Shown piece after piece: positions 47,348-60,363 of a stretch of 64,000 nt of DNA. Origin of the DNA: Branchiostoma floridae (Eukaryota; Chordata; Leptocardii; Amphioxiformes; Branchiostomatidae). Under the pieces are notes generated by a model. It searched no databases, was not told the origin of the DNA, and saw nothing but the letters and a program-made list of their open reading frames with translations. Position 1 is the first letter of the stretch. The number at the start of each line of letters is the position of its first letter. A program made the position numbers and the translations under genes. The stretch spans positions 7,054,609-7,118,608 of the forward strand of contig NC_049987.1 in NCBI RefSeq assembly GCF_000003815.2. Direction: 5' to 3'.

Positions 47348-47575
47348 TCATTTCAACTCGGGATTTCCTTTAAGAAGCTTGAAAAAGGCCTGTGTCAAGT
47401 TGACAAATACATGTACCTTTAGGATGACTTTTTCCTTCATCTTTTCTTTTTTAACATGTACAATTTTTTTTTCATCTGCCTGGTACAAATATGCCTTGCT
47501 GATTTCATGCGTCCTTTCATCCACAGTCTTTGCCATTTCATTCCCTACCTGAGACTTTACGACGGCCACTCTTTG
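47348..47575 (-). other. Unassigned lysine-rich open frame on the SON-sense strand
   Basis: An uninterrupted frame of about 75 codons is rich in Lys and Glu (HVKKEKMKEKVILK), with a donor-like CTAAAG/GTACAT after that block and a poor acceptor. It could be an upstream SON exon, but its phase at that donor (0) does not join the phase-2 SR-rich exon directly, and no family motif is seen. Confidence 0.2.
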
Positions 47576-47837
47576 TCAACAAAATAATACTGATGTCTCA
47601 CATAAAAGTCCCTAGACACACAAAACCCTTTATACAATTAGCAGTGAAATTCTCAAGTTGCAGTGATAAAATCTGAGTGGTAGCAGCCAAACTTAAAATA
47701 CTACATACCTTAAATTCTATCTAGACAAGTATGTAGTTTTACTCATTTTACAGCTACAGTTAAAATTTATGTGCCATTCCAGAAATGCCTAGAGAATGAA
47801 ATCACACTTTTATCCAAGTGACAAAAACATACCTGTC

Positions 47838-47895
47838 TCGATCCACCCAAGCTGACATCTCCAACAACCATCTCCATCAGCGGCCATGGAAAGAC
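47838..47895 (-). other. Candidate first coding exon (MAADGDGCWRCQLGWIET)
   Basis: ATG in a fair context (CCATGG) on the minus strand followed by 18 codons and a strong donor GACAG/GTATGT. Strand agrees with SON. No homology recognised; listed as a candidate only. Confidence 0.2.
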
Positions 47896-48402
47896 CATTT
47901 TTCAACACAACATCACAAGATTGAACGCCCAGTTGGAAATCACAATACTTGAGAGTCACTGGTGCGCAGCCAATCTGTTTGAATATGCAGTGTCACAGTC
48001 TTGTCATTACGCCAACAGGTTTCTACCCCTCACCCAGAACCAGTCTATAACATCCCATAAGTCTTGTATATTTGTTATCAAATGTTCTATCAGGTCAGGA
48101 AGTGAGGCTGATTAGTATTTTCAAGACAGGAAGGATGCTGTGCTTAAATAGAGGCTTTAGAAATAGGAAACAAGTCAGTTAAGTCATTAATTTACTTTCA
48201 TTTATATTCTGCTGAAACACATTAAAAAGAGAAGCACTGGAAGAGCTAACAAATGTGCAATGGCTGTCCCTAATCTATCATTCCTAACATCCTATTAACT
48301 ACGAGTCATAAGTTACCCATCAGTAGGGGCCATCAATTCAGGATGGTACTTGCAGGCCTGATGCGTATTTAGCTACTGTCATTCTTATCATCCCCATCAA
48401 CT

Positions 48403-49175
48403 GACTGTACAGTAGCAAACTAATTACCTCAGTCCGTTAAGGATGTTATGATTTTAGCAGCCTGGCCTGGATTGAACCATAGGTTTGAGAGTGTACATGT
48501 AGGTCATAAATTAACATTATTACAAGGACAGGACTTAGAGAATTATATCTAGCAGGGAGACAACTTGTACAGGACAGGTGGCCTGTCACCTGTTTTGTCT
48601 CACCCTCTATTTGATATGGAGAGTTCAATAAACAAATAAACAAATAGCCTGTTATCAATAATTACATATCGATCAACTGACTGTACAGTAGGAAACTAAT
48701 TACCTCTGTTAAGGCGGCTATGATTTTACCAGCCTGGTCTGAACCATAGGGTTTGAGAGTGTAGGTCATAAATTAATCTTAACTTTATGACAAGGACGAG
48801 ACTTCTATGTACTAGGGAATTGTATCTAGCCTGGCATCAACCATTTCATAATCAACAGTTACTGACCGTACAGTAGCAAACTAATTACCTCTGTTAAGGT
48901 GGCTATGATTTTACCAGTATGGCCTGGATTCAACCATAGGTTTGAGAGTATAGGTCATAAATTAATGTTATCAATTTTATTACAAGGACAGGACTTCTAC
49001 TACTAGGGGAATTGTATCTAACCTGGTATCAACCATTTCATATGGATCAACTGACTGTACAGTAGCAAACTAATTACCTCTTTTAAAGAGGTTATGGTTT
49101 TACGAGCTTGGCTTGGGTTGAACCATAAGTTTAAGACTATAGGTCATAAATTATTGTTACTTTATCATAAGAACA
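48403..49175. repeat. Tandem repeat, four ~185-270 bp units
   Basis: CTGTACAGTAGCAAACTAAT then TACCTC, GCTATGATTTTACCAGC, TTGAACCATAGGTTTGAGAG and GTAGGTCATAAATTA blocks recur from about 48403, 48673, 48866 and 49052. Confidence 0.85.
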
Positions 49176-49191
49176 GCAATTCTAAGGAATA

Positions 49192-49399
49192 CTGTAAATG
49201 CAGAAATGTTCGCGGTGGATTAATGTTTGCGGTTTTCGCGGTGACCACTTCACCGCGAATTTAAAACCACCGCGAACATTTTTCTATTATGATATTAGAT
49301 TGCAGTGTATGGTGTTACCGCGAACTTAAATCCACCGCGAAAAGTCCCTTTTCCAGCTACCGCGAAATTAAATCCCCGCGAACTTAAATACATTTACAG
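49192..49399. mobile_element. MITE copy 4 (CTGTAAATG family), intact
   Basis: TA/CTGTAAATGCAGAAATG at the left and GAACTTAAATACATTTACAG/TA at the right, 208 bp. The interior is built of complementary CGCGGTGG and CCACCGCG blocks, so the whole element can fold back. Confidence 0.9.
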
Positions 49400-49859
49400 T
49401 AGTATCTAGCCTGGTCACAGTGGTATCAACCTTTCATACATATCTCAATCCTAATTCTGGGAATATTCTAATTATGCAACTTAGCAACTTACCTCATCCA
49501 GCCTAATTATATACAAATTGAAATGAAGGAAACTATGCAGCCCTGGCAGATGTCTACATTCCCCAATTGCTGAGTATAGTTTTATGCCTTTGCCACATGT
49601 GGATAACAAGCCAGTAGACCTGAGCCTTACGGCCCAAAATAGTCGACGGCACACTGTGCATCAAACCAACCATTGGCTGCATACATACCATTTTTACAGA
49701 CGATGGCATCAAGTTGCAAAACTAATTTCCTCACTATCATTCAGGTTAATGCATCCGTCTGACCGAAAATTCTTTGAAGAAATCACCAAGGGTAGGAAAC
49801 AGTGTCACTCACACGTTCTGACATTCATGGTATTTGACTGAAAAACAAGTGATCTGAAT

Positions 49860-52140
49860 TCATAAATAGACTGGCTGAGAGATGGGTCGTCACTTGGGGG
49901 CAGGGTTAAGTGGAGGGCCCCAGAAGAGTGGTAACTAGCTGCTCAAATTGCAACTTGTGTGGCCGATATACCAACCCACAACACTGGCAATTGGAGATGT
50001 GGCGGAATCCCTATAATGTAGAAATGTGGCTGCTAGGCATTTATCAGGCCAATTTGAAACAGATACTGAGATAGCACAGGATGATTTTTCTCCAGTTAGC
50101 GTATAACCAAATTGTTTTGAAATGATTAACAAATCATTGGTTTATTTTCATGATTTTGAACAGTTTGATGAAACAAATAGATGACAATAGACATGCATGC
50201 ACATGTACAGTATCTGAAAAATAAAATATAAAACACAAAAATGTGCAAAATAACAAGAAATTTCATATTGAGCTTGAATAGTAAAGCACTTAAGACACTT
50301 AGTCTAACAACAATAAGTTATTGAACGTAAGACTTTCCCTGATTGCAGCAAACATTTTTCTTGCCTTTCCCAGATTATTCCTTTAGACCATTTACCCATA
50401 TGATTGTTCCTACTCCTAGGAATTCTTTCAGAGAGGATAAGTCAGCATGCTACCATAATTCAAGTTGTTGAACAGGATCATCTGAAACACCTATGACATT
50501 TACAAGCAAGCCAGCAGACTTATGTGGACAGGTATCAACAATGCTTCACACTGAATTCAGAAGAACTTTGTATGTATAAAGCCAAACTTAAAGAAGACAA
50601 CTATGCAAAATTAGGTCATCTCAATACGAATTATGTGAGCAAGACCAGCTTTTCTTACAAATTAAGGGGGAGTAGCAGAAAAAGCCATGACAGAAAAGGG
50701 GCAAGCAAGCCCGCTCATGTTTCATCACTGTGACATCTCTTCACCTCACAGTATAGACAAACCTAACTCTTCTGCAAACTATTAGTCTACTGGGAGCCGA
50801 AGTGTTGTCCCAGGTGTAAACTATTATCTCATAGCTATATTTCTATCTGCTGTTTCCACCTCCTGAGATGCCCCATGATCCCTTCTGATCTGTTGATCTG
50901 CCATTGACATTTTCCATTCCTACCTACTAGATAAGTATTGCAAGCTTAGCCTTGATATTGTGCCTGCACTTGACTACACTTTACCAGGGCTGTCTCCAGC
51001 TTTAAGTTTTTCTCCATCCCACTAATTGCTAGGGATGTTGTTCAGTCTTTTTTACAGTTTACAAAAACACAATTTCATCAGTTCTACGTCATGAAGTTCA
51101 GATTTTTTGAATGGTTGTGGAGTGGGAGGATTTCTTTTCCAGTCAAACATGCGAATTCCCATAATGGCGGGATGAGTCCTGGAGATGGACCTGCACTTTA
51201 GTTTCATATGGGTACTAGTAACTACATTTTTTGCAGTTCGTGCAAAGCCTACAAAGTACAAGAATACTTGCAAATCTAATTCTGACAGATAGACTCTAAC
51301 ACAGTCTATATTTTAATATAAATTATAAATAGCCTTAAAACAAAAGATAACATGTCACATAGCATCAATAAGTTTCTTGAAACATTGCTAACTTTAATCC
51401 TTACTATCAATAATATGCATCAATATTATAGTCTGAGCAAATGTCACAACCTGACATTGTAAACATAAGATAATTGCACACAGTTGCAATCACAAGGAAG
51501 GTACACTCCGAGGAACTTCCGGAAACCTGCTCCTGCAACTAGATTGAATATAATTTTATCATAACCGTAATGCTTATCAATCCTCAAATCACAGTACTGC
51601 AGACATCTTGTCACCATTTAGCTTTTGATGTGTGAAAAGACAGCCTATATGATCCGCTGTAAAACTCAAATGAATTTTCCTCTTACACTCTGTATCAAAT
51701 TGTGCAGCGTTATATGTGTGTCATAAAGATTTGTGCTGCATCTTTCTGCTTTATGGAAAGAATTCCATCAGACACTTACAGAACATTTTCAACTGATGCA
51801 TGATAACAAAACCATACTTATCTGTGTTTTATGAGCAAAGGAGCAGAATGATTTCTCTTTAGTTCACAATAAAGAATTCAAACATGACATGACTTCTATT
51901 TTGTACCCAGCATAACAAGGCTAATATAGAATAAGGCCCAGCAAAACACATTACACAGTGACAATAAAAATCTGACATTTCAACTTGATGGACGAAGACA
52001 CACAAATATTCAGACAGTTACATTTATCATTGTCTGTCATTTACAAACAGTAAAGGCTGTTTCAACCATCAAAATGTTCCGAATTGAAATTCTTTTTCTT
52101 TATCTCACCCAAAAACTCTAAAATGTCCTCTCAAAAAAAT
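49860..52140. other. No gene or repeat recognised
   Basis: AT-rich unique-looking sequence, apparently intronic or intergenic. No splice-bounded open frames of interest and no terminal repeats seen. Confidence 0.35.
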
Positions 52141-53239
52141 GCTCAAGTACGGTATGCTGATTTTTCTTCTATCTGAAAGGCGAATATCACACTGGTCCAA
52201 AAACAGAAAATTCCATACCCACAGGGCTTTCCAGGTTTGAAATAACCACTTCTGTTTTCACTGACCGGGGCCAACTTCACATTCTGTCTGCGGATTTTGC
52301 GAGCAAACAGCAGAAGATGGAAAAGCAAACACGGCCAAGTGCCAACATGTACACACGAGCTTGAGAGGAAAAATCAGCACCAAGGTGCAATACCCAAATA
52401 AGGCTGCGGCAGAAACAAACTATGTTTTAGGGGCTACAGACTCACCCTCTGCACAAATGGCAGGCAGATACATCGATCGGCATAAATCAAAGTCTAATGA
52501 GCAATCAGTGCAGCTTCTGAGAATAGCCATTCTCAAGCTCATCCATATCTGTCTTTGTGGACGGGTATTGCAGCTGCAACAAATCGTACACCCACATGGG
52601 TCCCTGTAAAATGTACCTCAAGTCCAGCCATAAAAGATTGAAAACGAACGGTCCTGTCGTACCCTCCTCTTCTTTTCCATCCTTTACTGCCGTTTACAAC
52701 CTCAGCACTGAATAGAATATGAAGTGATGCAGGTGTTAGACATCAATCACTGCAGGAATGGGGCAATTCTGTCCACAAAGGATCACCTCAAGAGGAAATG
52801 ACTGTCTATTAGTTGCCCTGGTAATATCTCCAGCCTGACACACCGTGTAAAACAAGGACTCCCAGCAGAGCGATGCGACAGTATTTTATCTGCACCTTTC
52901 GCGATGATTCCTGCGACAATTGGCACCCAGACGTTTTGATCACATATTATAACATTACAATCAAGTAGCAAGGTGTCTCCCATCTCAGAAAAGCAACAAA
53001 TTAACATGTGCTCATTCATTAACAAGCTCTTACTCTTAGCTTTTAATTTTCTTACAAACAGAAATCTAGCCAAGAGCTCAACCCCTCAACATTCCTTAAT
53101 TATGCCTGTGTCAACATTTTTCACTAAAACAGATCCATAAAATAAACAAAAAAACGACAGATCTAAGATAAATGTCCACTAAATCAAACAACAGTAAGCA
53201 GCGCGACACATAAAATGTAAACAGCTCAACACTATTTAG

Positions 53240-53430
53240 CTTCCAAAGTGTTCCACTTACGTGAGCCTCGTTCTCTAATCTGGGCCATTCTCAGCATCAA
53301 AATAAATGTCCTCTAAACTAAATCAATCAAATGCAATAAATAGTGCGGCGCACACGTTCCGACGACGTTCATCGCCTGAAGTGGTCCACTTACGTGAGCC
53401 CTTCCAATCTGCACCATCTCAAGCTGCAGA
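53240..53430 (-). repeat. Duplicated segment with paired strong splice donors
   Basis: Two related blocks contain, on the minus strand, GGCTCAC/GTAAGTGGA (donors at about 53261 and 53391) preceded by similar purine-rich sequence (AATGGCCCAGATT, GGTGCAGATTGG). They may be duplicated small exons or simply a repeat. Confidence 0.35.
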
Positions 53431-53601
53431 CAGCCTGGTATGCCCAGTTTTATTTCAGGAAGAGAATACAGGGCAATCCCTATGATAAATACCACTCACC
53501 AACTCAACAGTATAACTTTCGCCTAAAGAACACCATCTGCAGGAGCTCAAAAGGCAGGGTTCGACCCTGCAGAAGAGGGTGTTCAGAAGAGAAGCACTTA
53601 C

Positions 53602-53638
53602 CATCCTTGCCGACACTCCGGCTGCAGCTTGGAGTCGA
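53602..53638 (-). other. Candidate 37 nt exon
   Basis: On the minus strand CTCTGTTATCAG precedes 37 nt and the strong donor GATG/GTAAGTGC. In one frame it reads STPSCSRSVGKD. SON-sense, but no supporting homology. Confidence 0.2.
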
Positions 53639-54004
53639 CTGATAACAGAGACAAGGAGTTAAACATAGGCAGGGAATATATTTGGGGACTGGCATGCTTC
53701 GCTGTTGACCCTGGATCCCTGGCATAGCTAACCAATGGGAAGAAAAATAGGCCCATCCCAGCAGTCACCTCTCCCGAGAAGGTGAGAAGCAGGAGGTGGC
53801 CTTTAAGTTCATCATCCTGCAGAGGTGGGAGGAATAGACCATCTCCCAGGGGGAGGGTAATCACACAGGGGCAGATTGAATGCAACATGCACCATAGCCA
53901 TGCCCTGAGCTGGGGAAGCTCTCCATGATGGCATTCCTTCCTAAAACTTCTCTCAGCAGGGCAGTGTACATAGCCACATTCTAGTCTAGCTAATTGGGCC
54001 CAGG

Positions 54005-54345
54005 AGCACAGAGAGGCATACTGTACAATGTTTATCCAATAGCAAAATTCGTGCCTTGCTTTCTGAAAAATTAGTACCAGTCCTTAAGTAGGACAGGGGG
54101 GGCATATCGTATAATGTGTATTTCCAAAGGCCAAATTCGTGGCTTGCTTTCTGGAAATTATTAGGACCAGTCTCTACACGTAGTACTGAACATTAGCATT
54201 ATCCCTGTTGACATAATCAAACAGGTATCCACTGGCCAAATTCATGGCTTGCTTTCTGGAAATTATCAGGACCAGTCTTCATACGACGTAGTACGTACTA
54301 AACATTAAGCAATATCCGTGTTGAGGTAATCAAACGAGTCTCCAG
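54005..54345. repeat. Tandem repeat, three ~120 bp units
   Basis: CCAAATTCGTGGCTTGCTTT then CTGGAAATTAT and AGGACCAGTC recur near 54040, 54130 and 54237, with CATTAGCATTATCC / CATTAAGCAATATCC following the last two. Confidence 0.75.
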
Positions 54346-55489
54346 ACTACCTTACCTCCGGGACGTCGTAATCATCAATCTCAGTCAATTGGATTATCCA
54401 AACGCAGAAAGACATAAAGTAATCTTGTAGACCATAATGGAAAACAGCAGACATGATCCGCCCTGGGGCGAGATGAGGGACGGCATCCTTTTATTGCATT
54501 ACAACAATCATCATTCTCCAGTGAAACAGCTCTATTGATTTTTAAGTCATCCAGTAATCAGGGGAGTGAACCAATTAACTAAGGAGAAAAACCCCGGATG
54601 ATTCTGATTAGAAACGCCACTTGAAATCAGGTCAGTCTCTCGACCCTCATTAGACAATAATTGAAAAAATTAATGCTGATATCACCTGTATATGGGGCAT
54701 GGATTGATCGCACGCTGACCAGTGCTTGTCTGGCCGGTGATGAATGTCGTAAGAACAGGCACTGATGGCCAGTTGATGGATACCACTGCAGCAATGGAAT
54801 TCTTGGCCATTTGAACAAGAGAAGGATTTCACCTTGTGAAGGCACCAATGCTTGTCGATGATCCATGTCCACCCCTCGGATCTGTAGCGAAATGCCCTAA
54901 TATATCTTAAAGATAACTCCTGGGTCAGGTGGGGAACATTAGGCCGGATGGATACAAGGGGATTTTCATCCATTTCAACAGCAGGATCTCCTGTTAACCA
55001 TCTAAACTGACAAATGTCTTTTCAACATGATCTTTTTCCAGACTCCAGAGTTTGGGTCTGTTGTGGAATAGCCTAATACTGTATAACTTACGGTCCCGGG
55101 ATTACTTTTTGAGCCAAGTGTGTAACATCAGGCCAGACCAATCAAGTACTACTTGGCCCCTGAGGCTGTAACTGAGTCACATGCTAGGAAACAAGTGCTG
55201 ACTGAGAAAGCAGAGCTCAAAAAAAATTCATCTTAGGAAATGGTGCCATGGTGCTAGTCTGGGTACAATACAACTTCTATGGGGCTCCTTGCACTCCCTG
55301 CCCTAAAAAATACCATGGTCCACCCCAAGGGTCCACCCGGTAACTAAAAATCTAGGTGCAAAGAAAGATTTTGAGCACGCAACATAAAGAAAAATCAGAG
55401 TTGTCAGCAAAACCTAATTACAAAGTTAACCTTATTGCTCTTCAGAGCTTGAATCTAAAATTCTATGGAAAATTTTATAACCTAAAACC

Positions 55490-55595
55490 TTACACTAGGT
55501 GAACCTGTGCACCAATAGTCAAAGATTAGGTGGTACAGCTTCAATTTTGGGTGCACAAGAGTGTATATGCACCCAAGGCCAGTGTTTCCAACGCT
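55490..55595 (-). repeat. GTGCACCCAA repeat, inverted relative to the window end
   Basis: The reverse complement reads GGGTGCATATACACTCTTGT then GCACCCAAAATTG and AGCTGTACCACCTAAT, matching GGGTGCATGTGCACCC, CTCAAAATTGGAGCTGTGCA at 63935-64000. Confidence 0.55.
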
Positions 55596-55639
55596 GGAAA
55601 ATAATGCTACGTTCGAAAACCTTGATTCTGCCACCTGAT

Positions 55640-55910
55640 AGAGTGAGGCCAAAAGCCAGGCTAGCAGACACAAGATCAAGAGGTTATGGGTTCAAATCCT
55701 ACCTAGATGTTGTGTCAATGGGGAAAGGCAGCTTAGACGACTTTTCTCACCCCACCCAGGTATAAAGATGGGCACTTAAGTTTGGTTTGGGACGCAAAAA
55801 GCAGTGGAAGGCAAGGGATGGGCTCCATCTTCCAATACCATGTTCTACACACAGCAGATAACAACCCACAGCTCTTACTGCCTCAAACTCTATAGGGCGT
55901 CTTTTACCTT
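55640..55910 (+). repeat. tRNA-derived SINE, family S, copy 2
   Basis: B-box GGGTTCAAATCC at 55688-55699 and a body matching 10715-10985 (GGGGAAAGGCAGC, AAGATGGGCACTTAAG, GGGATGGGCTCCATCTTCC, AACCCAC). Confidence 0.65.
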
Positions 55911-55921
55911 CCTATCTTCTT

Positions 55922-56370
55922 AGGCAAATCATGTAAGAGAGTTATTCACCTTTCTGACCACAGCAGCTAAAAGCATCTTATTCTACATGTACATCAGATA
56001 AAAAGACAACCACTCTGACAGCGACATCCTTGTAAAAGAGGGACCAAAAATATGTGGCCCTTTGTGTTGTGATTATCTTGGGCAAATCATGTAAGAGAGT
56101 TGCTCATCTTTTTGACGTGGACTGTAGCTAAAATCATCTGGGTCTACATCAGATAGAGAAACAAGCACTCTGCGACATCCATGTAAAAAAAAACCACATG
56201 TATGTGGCCCAGGTGTCGTGATTATCTTAGGCAAATCATGTGAGAGTTATTCACCTTTTTGACCACTGTAGCTAAAAGCATCTTATTCTACATCAGATAT
56301 ATAAAAACAAGCACTCAGCAACATCCATGTAAAAAAAAAATACCACATGTATGTGGCCCAGGTGTTGTGA
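55922..56370. repeat. Tandem repeat, three ~155 bp units
   Basis: AGGCAAATCATGTAAGAGAG, TAGCTAAAAGCATCTTATTC, TCTACATCAGATA and GCGACATCCATGTAAAA recur from 55922, 56083 and 56230, ending GGTGTTGTGATTA. Confidence 0.85.
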
Positions 56371-56567
56371 TTAATAACGGCTCATTTTTCAAAAGTCAAT
56401 CGATATGAGGATGAACTACTAAGGCAGCCTAATGTAGCATCTTGCTTGCAGCAGAGTTATGCGTAGAGGACAGGGAAAGTCTAAAGTACATTCTTGCACT
56501 CATACAAATTTTTCAAACACACTGTTAGGAGAGCTCTGAGGCTACAGATGTCATAGGTTAGGATATA

Positions 56568-56774
56568 CTGTAAATGCAGAAATGTTCGCGGTGGATTAAT
56601 GTTCGCGGTTTTCGCGGTGACCACTTCACTGTGAATTTAAAACCACCGCGAACATTTTTCTTTATGATATTAGATTGCAGTGTATGGTGTTACCGCGAAC
56701 TTAAATCCACCGCGAAAAGTCCTTTTTCCGGCTACCGCGAAATTAAATCCCCGCGAACTTAAATACATTTACAG
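56568..56774. mobile_element. MITE copy 5 (CTGTAAATG family), intact
   Basis: 207 bp, same orientation as and over 95 percent identical by eye to 49192-49399, with TA on both sides (56566-56567 and 56775-56776). The near identity implies recent activity. Confidence 0.9.
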
Positions 56775-56930
56775 TACCCTGTTAAAGTATCCCTCCTTCC
56801 AGTGGAATCACCATACATCTTCCCATGTTTCAAATAGTCCTTGTTCCCCCACCTATTGCATTAAATGCTGAAAAAGTGTGCCAGATCTTTTAGGACATGA
56901 AGTACTGATGGTGGACTTAAAGGATCCCAG

Positions 56931-57311
56931 GGCTATAGCCAAGATTTTTATTTTAGCATATGATAATGGCAAAGGCGAGGTAGCCAACAACCAATAGGGG
57001 AATGGTGTGGAAGGGGGGTGCCTTTCCTTGGTGAGATTTTGAAAATGTTACGAGCGTAAAAAGTTGGCATGATACCCGTGAGGGGACTTATTGCAACTCT
57101 GTTGACGCTAACATTGCGTGTAATTTGAAGGAATTTTGGTCAGTTTGGAGTGGCATGTCATCATTTTTCATTAGACATTTTTCAACAAGTAAATTATAGC
57201 AAAGAACCACTACGCTAGTTGAAAATTGGAGTGTAGTGGGCCTCATTTTAGCGTGGTGGTCGCAAATTATTGCATAATGGCCTGTTCATGCTACATGTAG
57301 AGCCCTGGATC
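56931..57311. mobile_element. Possible hAT-like element, ends uncertain
   Basis: CAGGGCTATAGCCAAG at the left resembles the hAT termini at 16362 and 63267, and GAGCCCTG occurs about 370 bp downstream. GGATCC touches both ends but no clean 8 bp duplication is visible. Confidence 0.35.
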
Positions 57312-57449
57312 CATACCTACAAGAAAATCCTTTCATCTTTCCAACCCTACAGCAGAAATTAGGGCTACCCTGGACTGCAATCCGTCACCACCTTCAACTG
57401 TTACCCTCTCCTTTGGTAACTCAACCACTAACACATCCACACAACATCA

Positions 57450-57925
57450 GACTCACAGCGCATGATACTTACCTTACTTCAGATAACACAAGCCTGGAGG
57501 AGTAGGGAAAAATGTGGCGGGCGGAGATACAGAGGAAAGGGCAGGAATCGCTCAGCAACTCTATGCATAGCAAGTGAGGCTACTCCACCTGTACTGCAAG
57601 ATATACAGCTACCGCCAGCGGTAGCGATCAGCGCACATTTTAACGCTGAGAGGAAGAGATACAGTCGAAGACAGGATACGCCCCCTTCTGGACACGCGTT
57701 TTGCTGCGCTATCCGTCTTGCTTGGGTGATTAGGGGGGCTGGAGAACATAGGCAATTCATATGGGGAACTACTGAGGGCAAAGTGGGTGGACACAAGTAT
57801 AAAGACTGCATAAGAGAAGAGGCACAGGTGTTAGATGCTGAATATAACAGACTACATACATTGTACATTATACTGAAAGAACATAGCATTATACATGTAC
57901 CTTTAATATGAGGGCCAGACATCCA
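57450..57925. other. GC-richer segment with overlapping open frames on both strands
   Basis: Both strands stay open for about 147-149 codons (plus 57462-57911, minus 57479-57922) and base composition is higher in GC than the surroundings. I recognise no protein family in either frame. It could be part of a decayed element; the neighbouring 57936-58166 segment looks repeat-derived. Confidence 0.3.
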
Positions 57926-57935
57926 GGTGCACTAT

Positions 57936-58166
57936 ATTTGAAGGCAATTCAACCTCTACAATTGGGTAAAAATCAGATACAGTATTCACTTCCGGACATT
58001 TTGAGTGACATCTGTCACTCTTCTTCAATTAGATGAACTAGCTATAGTACTGTTTGTCCTGTTTGCTTATTGTATAGTCGCTGAGGAAGAGAGATGGATG
58101 TCACACTCGAAACATCCAGAAGAAAATAAACACTTTTTATCCAGTAGATAATAAATTGCCTTCAAT
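57936..58166. repeat. Short element flanked by TTGAAGGCAATT inverted repeats
   Basis: TTGAAGGCAATT at 57939 and its complement AATTGCCTTCAA near 58147. Inside is GAGGAAGAGAGATGGATGTC then CACACTCGAAACATC, the GAAGAG...TCGAAAC pattern common near the 3' ends of some retroelements. Family unproven. Confidence 0.35.
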
Positions 58167-59177
58167 TACATGGCATTATGGAAATCTCTTATGGCAGACA
58201 AATATAAGGTTATGAGAACCCTGATTTTGTGGAAGAAAGGTTTAGGGATGTAAGGGATGGAAGAATGTGTACAGCTGCAAGGTTAGCTCTTATAAAAATG
58301 CAGCATTAAAGTAACATTTCATCCTCACAACCTGTATACTGGTAATGGCTTCTACCACAAATGGATGGCAAATGCGGACAGTCGCATTTTGCCTGAGGCA
58401 GCTTATAAGTGGCACCACAAGGCAGATATTACGTCTCATAGGGAAGAGACTTTCCATTTCCACGCATCTCTTAAACTGCATCTACAAGCCCTTAGACTCA
58501 AGAGACCACATGTGGCTGTCACTGATAAGACGATATTACTCCAGAACATGTTGGCTACGTCATTAGTGAACATTATGGCCCTATCGAGTTTGTTGATAAC
58601 AGATACCAGACAAGACCAGAAGGGTAACTTTTCCAATTATGCTGAACCCGTAGACACCATATCCTGAAGCAGGCTGGATTGAAGAAATAGTTATCCCTAA
58701 CTGTAATCATCGCATGCTAGGTAATATCATCCTTACTGTAATCCCAGCCAGAGTAATAAAAATGTTTATAATGGCTGACAAGGAGGAAAAGCTTCTTATG
58801 CAGCTTACATGACGTAATAGACCTCTGTGGTTTATCTGTACATATCTGGACCTCTGTACATTACCCCACCACAAATGGTACACGTAGATAGTGACGGTAA
58901 ATGAGGGTCAAGGAACTGGGAAGGGAAAATTCAATGTTCATTACTGGTAATGTTTTTATCTTTGCGTTTATGTCCTTGCAATGATACTTAAGTTAAGTGA
59001 AATGGTAAGCAGCATATACCTGTACCTGTACATGTCACTCAGGTATTCCACCGTTAGCTTTATAGGTTTTTGTACATGTAATCATGCCAAAAATTGCACT
59101 CCCGAGAAAAATTCACTAAAAACTAGATTTACATATGATTCAATTTATACATTTTGTACAACTCCTCTTTGGAAATA

Positions 59178-59408
59178 CTGTAAATGTTAAAATTTTTGCA
59201 GTGGTTTGATTAATGTTCCCAATTTTGACGGTGACCTCTTCACTGCAAACTTAAAACCAAAGCAAAAATGTTTGTCATGTCTTCTGCCTGCCTACCCTAT
59301 TGTTTCAACTGCAAACTTACAAATGTACATCACCATCGCAAGCACTCCATTTTTTTTTGTCTACTGAAAAACTGAATCCCCAAAACTTGAAAGCAATTAC
59401 ACTTACAG
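59178..59408. mobile_element. MITE copy 6 (CTGTAAATG family), old
   Basis: TA/CTGTAAATG at the left, GTGACCTCTTCACTGC inside and a degraded CACTTACAG right end. Most CGCGG blocks have decayed. Confidence 0.6.
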
Positions 59409-60158
59409 AAGTCTGAGATCATCTAAAAATTTTGCCAACGCCTGTACCAAATTTAGACGATAAAGACAACTCTGTGAAAATCCTACAGTCATGCCTCTGA
59501 ATTGACAAGTGCATCAGCCTTTCATCCAGCGTTAAAGTACACCCTGTCAGCACCAGCAGCATGTTTAAGAGCAGTCAATTTTTCCGAGCAGTTTCAAAGT
59601 GCGATGCCATTTTGCATCTTAATGCTTCTCCCATGCACAGATAAATGCATGGCTTCAGCAAATCTGACTACAGACCGGGTGGCCACAAAGCTCTCATTCA
59701 GCAGCTACAATCAATGCAGCCGCAGCTGTCAGCCGAAGCTGCAATTTCATTCACCAGAGAGAATGAAACGCTACATGTACATACATGTAACATGTCCAGC
59801 AATGCTTTATTCTATTTTATAGGCACTCAATATCCGCCGACATCAATGTTGCATCTCTCCTTTGTTCTTCCAGCATGTATGAAATATCATCAGTCAACGA
59901 GCCATTAAACAGAAGACATAAAAGATGTAAAGAGATGACCCAAACGTCTGCCAGAGATGATTTTTCTTCCGCCCGCGCTGATGTCAAGTCCAGGTTAATG
60001 GTCGTTACGGGACTTGAAGTTTGCTCGGAAGTATTTAATGGACATTCCGGCCGCTTTAGGAACCATCTAATCTCAGCTTTCCACATGTTCCGAGGGTGCC
60101 AAAGTTTGATGGCGTTTTCATCAACTGATCCCTGCATGAAAAAGGTCATTCGATAGTA

Positions 60159-60363
60159 CTGTAAATGTATTTAAGTTCGCAGGGATTTAATTTTGGAGTA
60201 GTGGGAAAAAGAACTTTTTGCGATGGTTTTAAGTTCACGGTAGCACCATGCATTGTAGTCTCTTACTGCAATGGAAAATGTTTGCGGTGGTTTTACGTTC
60301 GTGGTGAAGCAGCCACCGCAAAAAACGCGAACATTAAACAACCGCGAAAGTTTCTGCATATTC
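60159..60363. mobile_element. MITE copy 7 (CTGTAAATG family), reversed orientation, right end lost
   Basis: TA/CTGTAAATGTATTTAAGTTC at the left matches the right end of copy 4 read on the other strand. GGTGAAGCAGCCACCGC is inside; the right end degrades after GTTTCTGCAT. Confidence 0.8.

Noticed and set aside
57462-57922. Opposed frames of about 148 codons as a possible gene
   Set aside because: Mirror-image open frames are typical of GC-rich non-coding DNA; neither has a recognisable domain. Kept only as an unassigned segment.
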